Below are positions 1-10,460 of a DNA stretch of 64,000 nucleotides, in pieces; positions within the stretch are counted from its first letter, which is position 1; the number at the start of each line of letters is the position of its first letter. The DNA lies in assembly GCA_021399435.1 (NCBI GenBank), contig JAJTUP010000005.1, positions 124,001-188,000 on the forward strand, read 5' to 3'. The notes under the pieces are model-generated. The model made no database searches. It was not told the DNA's origin and saw only the letters and a program-made list of their open reading frames with translations. This DNA is from Diaporthe sp. PMI_573 (lineage: Eukaryota > Ascomycota > Sordariomycetes > Diaporthales > Diaporthaceae). The position numbers and the translations under genes are program-made.

Positions 1-529
1 CAGCGATACCGGAGGACTCTTGGTGGAACAACATGGCATGATGAATGAATTGGGCAGTGTGTGCTGACGTCACGTCTCAAAGTTGCTACACAAAGGGAAA
101 AATTGGCCCGTCTCCGTTGGAGGTTGCGGAAGATCGGAGATTTGCGGGCTGCTCGAAATAATCCCCGTCCATCGGACTCGGGGCTCCAGGTATTTGACCA
201 CGACCAGCGCTAATGCACCTTGATTATCTCGCATGATCTGATAAGCTCTAAGCCCCCTGGTATTCTTCTGCAGTAATTTCCTCCCCTCGTCACTCGTGGT
301 GTAAGACGGAAGGGTGTGCGGCCGCCGGTCACGCCCTTTGAAAAGCCCGTGTCCAGACCCCATCTCCGGCTCTCCCGTTCCCGAAGCGTACGGGCTCGGA
401 CTTATGGCCAGGCAGTCGAGTTTCGGGCACTCAACCAACCTCAATTCAATCTTCAAACATCTATACATGTCTCTCTAGTTCCCTCAGCAGTGGGTCGAGC
501 CGACCAAAAACGCTATTCTTTTTGCAAAG
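1..529. other. 5' flank without a supported gene
   Basis: No reading frame here has recognisable domain content. The last 100-150 bases are pyrimidine-rich and probably carry the promoter and leader of the plus-strand oxidoreductase that starts at 530. Short open frames on both strands look like chance. Confidence 0.5.
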
Positions 530-1942
530 ATGGCAGTCCGTGATGTCCTCAGATTTCTCAAGTTCTCGTTTCCTTTCATTTTCTCTTATGGCCTCAAGCG
601 CCTCGCCCAGCGCATCGGAGCCCTGCTGCATGCACTAGAGTACAAGCCGGGACCCTCGCCCAAAAACGTCGTCATCATCGGTGGCTCTTTTGCTGGCCTC
701 TCACTAGCCAGACGGCTCTGCGACTCACTTCCGAGCGGGCACAGGGTCATCCTCGTCGAGAAGAACACCCATTTCCACTATCCCTTCGTCTTCCCGAGGT
801 ACTCCGTGGTGAAGGGGCACGAATCCAAGGCTTTCATTCCGTATGATGAGATCCTGTACGGTGGGCGTAAAGGTGTACTAGAGGGGATATTTGAGAGACG
901 GTGCAGTACGGTCACTGAGGTCACAAGGAACTCCGTCAAGCTCGCTTCCGGAGAGGTGATCGATTTCGCGTTCCTGGCGATAGCCACTGGCACATCCTCC
1001 CCACGCCCGTCAAAGCTTCTGAGCCAAGACAAGCACGGCGCTTGTGAGGAGCTCAGGGGTCTCCAGGAACAGATACGAACCGCGGAAAGCATCGCCGTGG
1101 TTGGAGGTGGGGCGGTTGGCGTAGAGCTGGTGACTGACATCAAGGGGTGGTATCCGGAGAAGGATGTGACGCTGGTACACTCCAGGAATAGGCTTCTGCA
1201 TGCTTTCGGCCACAGACTACATGATCGCACCATGGAGGAGATGGAGAGATTGGGGATCACAGTGAGGCTGGGGCAGAGACCACAGGTCCAGCTTGACGGC
1301 GATGACAAGCCAGGGGCGAACGCAACATTGGTCTTTCCAAGTGGTGAGGTGGATAGATTCGGCTTGGTGGTGAGTTGCTTGTCTGTCAAGATATGAAGCA
1401 GCTGATGTCTGACCGAAACTCCAGATACCCTGTACTGGACAGACTCCGAACACCCAATTCCTAGCGACCAACATGCCCGCTTGCGTGTCGAACGAGTCAG
1501 GAAGGATTCTGGTGTCTCCCAGTCTCCAAATAAACATGCCCGGAGACACAATCGACAACATGTTCGCACTCGGAGACGTTGCCGAGAGCGGCGGGCCCAA
1601 CATGGCACGGGCTGCTGATGTTCAGTCACACATTGTTGCGAGCAACATAGTTTCTTTGATCAAGAACAACAAAGCGCCCCATAACTATCAGCCAGTCAAG
1701 GAAGTTGAAGGCTCGATTAAGTTGACACTTGGCAAGGTATGTGATTTGAAAGCTGCTTCGAGACGAGCCGTGGCTAACGATACGTGTCAACCCAGTCTGC
1801 AATGGCGCTGTACGCAGAAGATGACAGCGGAGATGATGCTTTGATTTCAGTGAATGCTGGACACGAAGATGGAGATATCAAACGGGGCTGGAAGCTCCTC
1901 GGGGCCAAGTATGACGAGGCTGTAGCGTTGAAAGACCAGTGA
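530..1942 (+). CDS. FAD/NAD(P)-dependent oxidoreductase, AIF/AMID (FSP1)-like
   Basis: Three exons (530-1369, 1425-1736, 1796-1942) joined by two GT-AG introns (55 and 59 nt) give 432 aa ending in TGA. Seen in the protein: an N-terminal hydrophobic/basic stretch (residues 7-20), a first dinucleotide-binding loop GGSFAG at about 51-56 after a VVII beta strand, a second Rossmann loop VVGGGAVG at about 190, and the FAD-closing motif FALGD near 328. This order is that of class I pyridine-nucleotide oxidoreductases; length and layout match the AIF/AMID/FSP1 branch, which oxidises NAD(P)H with FAD. The N-terminal hydrophobic segment suggests membrane association (inference). No disulphide redox CxxxxC is visible, so it is not a thioredoxin or glutathione reductase. 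Substrate unknown. Confidence 0.85.
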
Positions 1943-2228
1943 TGAATTGCGGGTAAACAGATCTCACACTTCGATGAACTCTTGACAAGTGTGGGCACGA
2001 TACTGGATGAAAATTTTAGATGCATACTTCGTCGCCGTTTGTCTCGCTTGTCAAACAGTCACGCAAGCCCCGAAAAAGTATTTAGGCTTCAAATCTCAGA
2101 AAGAAAATTGTCTCTTCAGGATCTTGACTTGCTATCCTCAGTGCAGATACGAGCCTCGACCTTTCAGTACTAGCCAGACAAGCAGCAAAAGTCCTCACAA
2201 AACCCCTCAGAAAATCACACTCGCAAAG

Positions 2229-2729
2229 ATGTATGTTATTCGACTTACTCTGCTCATCGCGTCGGCTCTCATGCTCGCGAACCCTTACGCGCTCGCGTCC
2301 CCGCCCTCTAGCACGATCTCGTCCTCTGTCAGCCAGAGCGAGACCGCCATCGTCATCTCCGAGTACGCCAACTGCATCAACAAGACCTACATCTACTGCT
2401 CCCACCGCGACCTGACCGGCGACTGGAACAGCGACCTCCCGAACGCGGTGCGCGGCGTCGAGCACTTTTGCCCCTCCCGCATGATCGACCCTTATAAATA
2501 CTACCGAACGATGTGGGGCCGCACCCAGGTCTACATCTGCAACTACGCCGACAGCCTGCTCTCTTGCAGCTCCGACGAGTACTGGGCCGCCAATGCCCTC
2601 CTGGACGATAAGTGCGGGCAGGGGATGGGCGGTTGGATGTATCGGAAGACCGAGGACCACGTCTGGTCTATCGGCAGGGATCCCACTCTCGACAATAATG
2701 AGTTCAGCTCCGAGTGCGGGATGTGGTAG
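2229..2729 (+). CDS. Small secreted cysteine-containing protein
   Basis: Intronless ORF of 166 aa. Residues 1-23 form a typical signal peptide (short start, hydrophobic LLIASALML core, small residues before the predicted cut near ALA-SP). The mature part has seven cysteines and many Tyr/Trp/Asp residues and no family I recognise. The in-frame open sequence reaches upstream of 2229, but the ATG at 2229 is the one that opens a signal peptide. It is oriented as the oxidoreductase upstream, 287 bp away. Small size, secretion signal and cysteines are features of fungal apoplastic or effector-like proteins; that role is inference only. Confidence 0.6.
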   Translation: MYVIRLTLLIASALMLANPYALASPPSSTISSSVSQSETAIVISEYANCINKTYIYCSHRDLTGDWNSDLPNAVRGVEHFCPSRMIDPYKYYRTMWGRTQVYICNYADSLLSCSSDEYWAANALLDDKCGQGMGGWMYRKTEDHVWSIGRDPTLDNNEFSSECGMW

Positions 2730-3609
2730 AATACCCGTTGGTGATGGAGTTACGCGGGAACTGGGTCACTGGTGAGATGGGAAGCGAGACATGCAGACGT
2801 GTTTGGCCTTCGTTCGCTCTCGGAATCGACACATGCACGATGCTCGGACAACTTTGCGCCAACCAACCCAGCTATATCTAACTGCCTATACGAGTATCCT
2901 ACGTCAGTCAAATCGCTTCGCCAAACCCAGTCTAGCTCACGACACCACCGACAGCTGGTCTTCCTCGCTCCCAAACCTCCCTTTATCCTTCGGCTGGGCT
3001 TAAGTTGGAGTCCGTCAAAACTCAGTCTACGACCCCCCTCCATAACCAACGAAATTTCATCTTTTTGGTCCTCATTCACCTTAGTCTAGAAGCGGATTTG
3101 GCGCACGTTAGTCTAGAACGCAGGCTACCCCCAACGAGGTTAAACATTTTTAAGCACGCCGTATCCCTTGCTTGAGACTTTCCTCTAACTCCCGAGCAGG
3201 TGTAGTTACACAACCCTCTAATGTCCAATGAACATTTTAGGCTGTAAGTATGATACGTCGATGAGGGTAAAATTATGAAAATGACGCGTTTGAAAATGTT
3301 ATCCCCAGATCTTGACACGTACATCCTGTACAGATGTATTGCCCTTTCTCAAAATTCCGTGTCCGATATGATCTATTGCGTTCAACCCCCAACACCTTTC
3401 CCCCAAAATAGCTCCAGCCTTCCAGGGGTGACGCTTCTACTACATCTTTGCGCCTTCATAAAGTAGGACTCTATTCTGTCCTTCACGACCATAAATGAAC
3501 GAGTTCACAACAGGCAGTCAGACAACACTCCTGAAAGCTTCATGTAATCCTGCAAGCGGTCATTTCTAGGCCAACTGCTTCGCATGATACCAAGAGGGAC
3601 CATCATTCC
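2730..3609. other. Intergenic, no gene seen
   Basis: Convergent intergenic space between the secreted protein (plus) and the GH43 gene (minus). Short frames of 60-109 codons on both strands show no motif, signal peptide or splice structure. Confidence 0.5.
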
Positions 3610-5377
3610 TCAGCCTCTCTTCTCAGGCGGATATACAATAATCCTGTCCAAATCAGCAGCCTTGGTCCCATTGCCGTTCCACAAGCCTCCCATAGTTATC
3701 TTGTTCCACCCTCTAGTCAGATTCAAGGCCACAGTTGAAGCCATGATGATGCCCTTGTGGGTGTCCTTCATGTCGATCTTACGGCGACTCGACGAATCAT
3801 TGTTCACTTCGACCCACCCGTAGCGGCGCAGGATCCAAGTACCCCCGATCCTGTCCGGGGAGCCGAACGGCGCATCCCCAAAGCCCAAGTCGTCGGTGTC
3901 TGTTATTTGGACCCGTCAGAAATCGTTCATATCAAGAGGATTCGGAAGCTTACTCTGGTAGTAGAATGAGACCCATTGCACGCCACCAGCACCTTCAACG
4001 TCGAATGTGATTGTGCTATCATTACCGCTTATGCCCGTTGCGATGGTCCCGTTGCTGGCGAATGGCTGCATGGTCTGTTAGTAATCGTACATTTCAGTCA
4101 AGACGGTAGAACATACTGCTTCCTGGTGGTATGTGTTCCCGCTCAGAGTCGCGTCAATGCTGTGATAAGTCTTGCCTTCGACGGTCTTCCACTCGCCAGT
4201 CTCTCTGGTTTCGTCAGCGACGCCGATGCGGATCTATGGCTTACACTCACACATTCAGATCATACACATCGATCCATTCGATCTTGAGCGACTTCTTCTC
4301 GGTGTCGATTATGAAAGGCAGCCACACATATGTGGCTTCCCAGTTGGCGTTCAAGTCCCACTGGAAAAAAGAAATATCAGCGACACCTAGTATTCTAGAA
4401 TCTCACTTACCCTGTCACCCAGGTAGAGATGCGTCGTCTGCTTGGACCCTCGGATCGTGAGCGTATTCCCCGATTGCGAGTTCAAGCCCCGAGTGTTGAG
4501 CGGATTGATGATCCAGGACTGAGACCAAGGACCTTGGAGCTTGTCGGCATGGAATGCAACGACGTCTGCGCATCGTTAGTTGCACAGTGCTCACTGGAAG
4601 GGGCTTTTGTTCACATACTGTTGGGCCGGTAGCCAGTTTTGTGGCTCATGATTGCGAAATAACCGACATCAGTCTTGACGATGCTCGGGGCCTCGAGATC
4701 AGTCTTGTCCCAGCGGAACACCACGTCCTCGAGGTGCGTGACATCCTCGTTGTACGAAGTCAGGTAAACATCTCGGCCCTCTACACTATCACCGTTGGAA
4801 TACAACGCGTACGACCTCTTGGTGTCTGGATCCGTAAAGAGCCCGAAGTCTTGCGACCAGTTGCCTAGTGGTGAGTACGCATCGACGAATGTGTAAGGGC
4901 CGGAGATGTTGTCGGCTACAGCATGGCCTTGTAGCAGCCAGTTGTAGGCCCGATTAGGTGCGTCGGCGTGCCACCACATCTTGCATACGAATCAGTTATA
5001 TCGCCTTGTAGAAGTAGAATGGGCATATGACTCACATTGAACTTTCCAGTGCTCTGAGAATATGCGACTTTAGGCCGCTGAATCACCATAGACGGGTCAA
5101 TGACAGGATGCCCCTCGACGGGCGCCAGAGCAAGCCCGTGATCCTCCCATCTCGCCAGATCTTTGGAGCTGTAGACTCGCACACCGCCGCCCTCGGTGTG
5201 ACCCTCGACTTTGTATTCTCCAAAGAGCCAGAATTTCCGGGTGCGCTCATCATAGTTGACCCCGCCAGCATGTGCGTTTACCAGATTCCCGTTGGTATCG
5301 TGCCACTGGGCTCCAGGCACAATATAGGCCGCAGATCCGAGTAACGCAAACAGTGAAACGCAAATGAGATCATGCAT
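3610..5377 (-). CDS. Secreted GH43 exo-beta-1,3-galactanase (GH43_24-like) with CBM35-like C-terminus
   Basis: Seven exons separated by six short GT-AG introns. Exon 1 is 5036-5377, the first intron 4980-5035, and the stop is TGA at 3610-3612. About 480 aa. Residues 1-17 are a signal peptide. The mature start has the HAGG motif (about 36-39) typical of galactan 1,3-beta-galactosidases. The LEAPSIVK block near residue 210 carries the candidate catalytic Glu, and a GDRW block follows. An NSQ segment about 30 residues into exon 3 aligns, from memory of the Phanerochaete enzyme, with the Gln that replaces the usual GH43 general base. The C-terminal 150 residues end in ADLDRIIVY, as in the CBM35 of this family. 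Expected reaction: exo-cleavage of beta-1,3-galactan backbones of arabinogalactan proteins. It stands head to head with a GH28 gene. Confidence 0.85.
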
Positions 5378-6188
5378 TTTGATAGACTGTTGGGGAAAAT
5401 CAACATGGATTGAGGAAGTCTTTGAAGTTTTGAACACATGCGCCACAACACCCATCTCCAGGCGCTGCTCACCCTTTTGAATTGCTCGATACCCTCCATT
5501 GCCCGTGAAAGGCCCTTCTTGCGAAACTGATCTATCACTACTGATTCTACGCAGTGCACCGTCAACATACAAGATGTTGCCCGGAATTCAATAGCCCGAG
5601 GACGATCGCCATTGGTGAGCCCCGCGATTCTAGGATGCACCTGTGCCAAGTCCTCGTCAGACAACACGAAAAGACCCGAATCGTTCAGCTCCCTGGCGGC
5701 CTCTGCGACGGTCTCAAACAATCTTTCAGTGTCGATCTTCCGCATCCCTTCACCCGTCCCTGCAAACGCCGCCTCAGCTTCGGGGGAAGGGGAGACTGGG
5801 AACCGGAAATGATGCAGGGTAGTACTCAGGCGAGTGGTGGAAGTAAGTAGAATCTTGCCCGACACCTCACCAGCTCGCCAGCAGATCGAGCGAGGGTTGG
5901 CTCCGTGCCCTGTATGTGCAGAGATATTGAGGTTTGGGATCGACGTAGTTGGTATAGCTCACGAAACATTGAGAGCCAAATTGGGTAATCGGGCAGGAGA
6001 TATTGGTTACACGACGCGGTGTCAATATCGAAGATTTGTGAAGGTATTTCGTGCTCAAAGACGAAGGTCCTTCCATGTTTCCGAAATGGAGCTCACATCT
6101 CGCAAGCCGTATGTATTATATATGAGGCCGTTCAGAAGATGTCCTTCCTTCCAGTCACGCTCACAATCCACCTGGCACCGCAGTCAAC
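5378..6188. other. Shared promoter region of divergent GH43 and GH28 genes
   Basis: 811 bp between the two start codons. A minus-strand open frame with a start at 5865 covers much of it and runs on, out of frame, into the GH43 signal region. Its residues 1-130 look somewhat protein-like but I recognise no family and no splice join, so I leave it as a possible upstream ORF. The region probably holds regulatory sites for both secreted enzymes. Confidence 0.45.
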
Positions 6189-7572
6189 ATGTTATCCCGT
6201 AAACTCAACACCACTTTTTGTTTTGCTTTGCAATGCCTCATTCAATGTACCATTGCGTTCGACGCCTACAAGCTCGCAGCCTCCCTCCAAGCGCGCTCTA
6301 ACATTCGCCGCTGCGTGATCCCAGCCAACAACGACGGCACCGACGACTCCCCAGCGATCATGGCAGCATTCAGGGAGTGTAGCCAAGACTCCGAGATAAT
6401 CTTCCAAAACACAACCTACAACATCGCCCAGGCGATGAGCATAACCAACCTCACCAACGTCAAGATCGAGGTCCACGGAACCCTCCTCTGGAGCAAAGAC
6501 ATAGACTACTGGCTCGCCAACTCCCTGCCCATCGGCCCAGGACAGGACCAGCACAGCTACCCGCCAGCGGCATACCAGAACCAGACCACGGCGTTCGTCC
6601 TCGGCGGGCGGAACCTGTACGTCGAGGGGTTCGGGACGGGAACGTTCGACGGCAACGGCCAGGCGTGGTACGACTTCGTCAGGGGCCAGAGCAACTACCC
6701 CAACCGCCCGCACTCCATCGTGATCAGCGCGGCGGACTCGTACCTCCACGGCCTGCGCTGGGTCCAGCCGCAGATGTGGACGGTCACCGTCGTGTCGTCG
6801 GCGCGCGTGCTCCTGGAGGATATCTATGTCAACGCGACCTCGCGGTCCAGCCAGCCCGCGCGCAACACCGACGGGGCCAACACGATGTTCTCGGATGGGA
6901 TTACATTCAGGCGGTGGGTGGTGGACAATGGGGACGACTGCTTCGCGTTCAAGGCTAACTCGACTAATATCTTGGTCGAGGACTCGGTCCTCTATGGTGG
7001 GAATGGCATCGCGGTTGGGAGCATCGGGCAGTATTCTGGTCGGTTTGAGACTGTTGAGAATATCGTTGTGAGGAATGTCACCATGTACGGGAGCAAGTTC
7101 GCGACGCGCATCAAGACCTGGACTGGGGAGCAGAACGAGTGGCCCCCGAATGGGGGCGGTGGTGGTCTGGGCTGTGAGTTACCCAATCTCTTGGGAATTA
7201 TCTGCGTACCAACTCCCGCTGACCACACACGACCTCTCAGTTGCGCGGAACATATCATACGAAGACATCACCATCTACGAAGCCAGCGACGAGTCCCCCA
7301 TCGTGGTGAACCAATGCTACAGCAACGTGGGCCGGGCAAACTGCAGCACCTCCACATTCGACATATCCGACGTCTCGTGGAAGAACATCCGTGGGTCGGC
7401 AAAGACGCAGTATGTGGCGCGTCTTCAGTGCAGCAGAAGCCATGGAGGGTGTGATGGTTTTAGCATGGAGGGTATCGACTTCACGAACGTGGCGGACGGT
7501 GCCGAGGGGGTCCCAGCAACGAAAGTAAGTTGCAGCAATGTTAACAGTCCGAAGGGTTTCGAATGTAATTAG
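6189..7572 (+). CDS. Secreted GH28 glycosidase (exo-polygalacturonase / exo-rhamnogalacturonase type)
   Basis: Two exons (6189-7173 and 7241-7572; intron 67 nt) encode 438 aa. Residues 1-23 resemble a signal peptide. Conserved GH28 blocks appear in order: NTDG (about 225), GDDC (about 248), GIAVGSIGQY (about 272) and RIKTW (about 307), followed by parallel-beta-helix turns and a C-terminal CSNV. NTDG and GDD supply the three catalytic Asp residues and RIK binds the uronate. The usual endo-enzyme GHG His block is replaced by GSIGQ, which points to an exo-acting enzyme; I cannot separate exo-polygalacturonase from exo-rhamnogalacturonan or rhamnosidase activity. Several NxT/S sites are consistent with secretion. 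Divergently paired with the galactanase, suggesting joint attack on pectin and arabinogalactan. Confidence 0.85.
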
Positions 7573-9138
7573 CTCTTGATGAGTCTGTACCACAGCGCCT
7601 TCTTCGAGAACACCCTGGGTTATTACTTGAGGTGAGATCGTTATGCCTCGAATTTTCGACACGAAAACCAGCAGGAAGACATGGTGGTCAAGAGATTAGC
7701 TTGTACGTAGGATTGTGTCTGTGGATTATGTTTCAACTCCTCAATACCCTCTGTTTGGTGACAGACTCAGGCTGATCTCAAAATGCGATGCTGTGTTTCC
7801 TTTCGGCAGAATGGCACCAAATGGGGTGTCTGGTTTGTCACCTTGTAATCCATCAAATCCCAGCGAAGACATATGCAGCTGGCCTAGAGAAGTTCTCTGC
7901 AAGATTTGGAATCCACAACCGGGACGACGATTAAGTCTATCCCTGGCCGGGAGTTAACGGCTTGATATCGTGATCAACGTCGCACATGCAAGTACAAATG
8001 CAGGTAAGAACAGCTGAGACAAGGGATCTCGCCGTGAGACTCGTCCGGAGAGTACGAGATGTGGCCTGATATTCCATGATGTTCTTTCTGGCTGAGAAAC
8101 CGGGCTGTTAATAATGGAGAGAGGCTATCAAGGTTCTAAGCAATAAATTGTTAGTGATGACACCTAGGAGGTGTGGAATTCACTAACAACGGACTGCCCC
8201 TCTGCCCGGCCATAATGGTTGGAGGTTGTAAGCTCCGCAGCGCTAGGCTCCATTGGTGATGCAACATTCTCCCAGAGACCGGAGTTAGGCGTTAGACGGC
8301 GGCGTTACCTCGACGACAACCAGCGGAGATTTGTTCAACTGCCGAGCACCAAGAAAACAACAAATCAGACCCGACTAGATTTCTCATCCTGGAAGGGAAA
8401 CGAGCAGGATGATAGTGCGCTACTTTTCTCACACTAGCAGCAACATTCTTCTAACCGTGGTTGCTTGTAATGCGCTACTAGTGAGAGAACGTTTCCGCCG
8501 TCACAAGTTCGTAGTGTGGCGCGAAGATTGACGCGACTAGAGGCGGGGAATCAATTTCCCCTCCAATCTTTTCTCTATTTGCAGGTGTAGACAAAATTAA
8601 GAAGCATTGGTCTGCTGGCGACAAACCGCCGATATCAGACAGGACACTTGGAGTCAATGGATGCAAGATCACGAGGCTTGTTGCGTAGGTAGGCGGCTCT
8701 CGCTGATTGTGGAAAAAGCAGGAATGGCACCTGCATACACGCATGTATGAGCTCAATCCCTGCAGCGCGGGGTGGGTGTCAGACTGCCAGTGCGCGCACG
8801 TTGAGCCGCGGCCACAGCGTTGAGCTTGTTTTGCGTGGGGTCTCTTGCGACTACTCCACCTGATAACCTCGAAGCTCCAAGCCACCGAGGCAGGGCAGGG
8901 GGCACTTTGCTCCGCGATGAATGAAGGGGCATTCGAGTGTTGGGGGACGTCGATCAATCATGCAATTACGGCCTAAACGGTGGGTGCTCCTTCACTATTT
9001 ATTTGACCCGCCATCACGCCTTCTTGCACAAGAGACAGGAGAGGAAAAGAGAGAGAGCTCCCTTCCTAGCGTCACCCAGGTACACACCTTCCCGTGTGAA
9101 TGGCCCTCCTGCCCCGGTCAGTGCCCACTTGATTTGTA
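7573..9138. other. Long intergenic region, no supported gene
   Basis: Frames of 60-159 codons occur on both strands (largest 8478-8957, minus) but lack domains, signal peptides and introns. The final 150 bp is pyrimidine-rich and likely the promoter of the aldo/keto reductase. Confidence 0.45.
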
Positions 9139-9336
9139 ATGTCGTCATTGAGTTTGTCGCCATTGAAACACCTGTCGACACCTTCCCCTCTCTCCATAAT
9201 TATAAGAAGCTGTTTGAGTTCCAGGGTAGTCGTGTTTAGGCCGTCCCCGCCAGCTTCCCTCTTCTCCCCAACCCACACCACAGCAGCAACTCCTCAATCC
9301 ACCCAATTTAGATCTCGCCTCTACTCAACCGCAACC
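9139..9336 (+). other. In-frame upstream start and possible mitochondrial presequence of the aldo/keto reductase
   Basis: An ATG at 9139 is in frame with the main ATG at 9337 and adds 66 residues without a stop. The extension is rich in Ser, Thr, Pro, Arg and hydrophobic residues, contains no Asp or Glu, and ends [10 protein letters not shown], which resembles a mitochondrial processing site (Arg at -2/-3 and a Ser/Thr-rich start). The upstream ATG has a weaker context (G at -3) than the downstream one (A at -3, G at +4), a pattern used for leaky-scanning dual localisation. Seen in sequence; targeting is inference. Confidence 0.45.
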
Positions 9337-10460
9337 ATGGCTCAACCAACCGTCCGCTCCGCCTACGACCCAAAGGACATGAAGTTCAGGTACCTGGGCC
9401 CCACCGGTCTCCAGGTCTCTCTCTTCTCTCTTGGCGGCTGGCTCACATACGGTGGCACACAAAAGGGCTCCATCGTCAAGGAGATCCTGCAGACAGCATG
9501 GGACCATGGCATCGTGAGTAGCTCCACCAGCACCACCTCCGTCTTTCGACAACTGACTCGCGATCCCCTCCCCGCTAGCAAACATTTGACACCGCCGAGA
9601 TATACGCCAACGGTGCCTGCGAGGTCGAGATGGGCCAGGCCCTCAAGGAGCTCGACTGGCCCCGCGACGAGTACGTTCTGATCACAAAGGTCTTCTTCGG
9701 CACCGGCCGCAAGGAGCCCAACACCCGCGGCCTGTCGCGCAAGCACGTCATCGAGGGCCTCAAGTCCAGCCTGCAGCGCCTGCAGACCCCCTACGTCGAC
9801 GTCGTCTTCGCCCACAGGCCGGACGTCGGCACCCCGCTGCTCGAGATCGTCGAGGGCTTCACGCAGGCCATCCGCAACCTCAACCTCGCCTACTACTGGG
9901 GCACCAGCGAGTGGAGCGCCCAGCAGATCGCCGAGGCCACCAGGCTCGCCGAGAAGCACAACCTGATCGCCCCCGTCGCCGAGCAGCCACAGTACAACGC
10001 CTTCCACCGCGAGCGCTTCGAGGTCGAGTTCAAGCCCCTGTTCGACCAGTTCAATTACGGCACCACCATCTGGAGCCCCCTCGCCAGCGGCCTGCTGACC
10101 GGCAAGTACAACGACGGCATCCCCGAGGGCTCCCGCTTCGCCACCAACAAGGAGTTCTTCGAGAACACCGTCAAGAGCCTGCAGTCGGACGAGGGCAAGG
10201 CCAAGATCGAGAAGGTCAAGAAGCTCACCGCCATCGCCGAGAAGCTCGGCGGCAACACGTCCCAGCTCGCCCTCGCCTGGGCAGCCAGCAACCCCAACGT
10301 CAGCACCGTCATCCTCGGTGCAACCAAGATCGAGCAGATTAACGACAACATCAAGGCCCTGGCCCTGCTGGACAAGCTCACCCCCGAGATCAAGGAGGAG
10401 ATCGAGGCGGTGCTGGACAACAAGCCCAAGGGGCCGGCCACGTTCAACCGAGAGAGGTGA
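9337..10460 (+). CDS. Aldo/keto reductase, voltage-gated K+ channel beta-subunit-like
   Basis: Exons 9337-9513 and 9579-10460 with a 65-nt intron give 352 aa from the ACC-ATG-G start. The AKR tetrad is complete: Asp63 and Tyr68 in DTAEIY, Lys96 in LITKV and His138 in FAHRPD. The C-terminal half carries the NADPH-binding part ([23 protein letters not shown]). The [11 protein letters not shown] opening and overall length match the AKR6/AKR7-type Kv-beta-like proteins of fungi. Expected role: NADPH-dependent reduction of aldehydes or ketones in the cytosol. Codon usage is strongly C-ending, suggesting high expression. See the separate entry for an alternative upstream start. Confidence 0.9.

Noticed and set aside
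8478..8957. 159-codon minus-strand frame
   Set aside because: No domain, signal peptide, intron or codon bias like its neighbours; likely chance.
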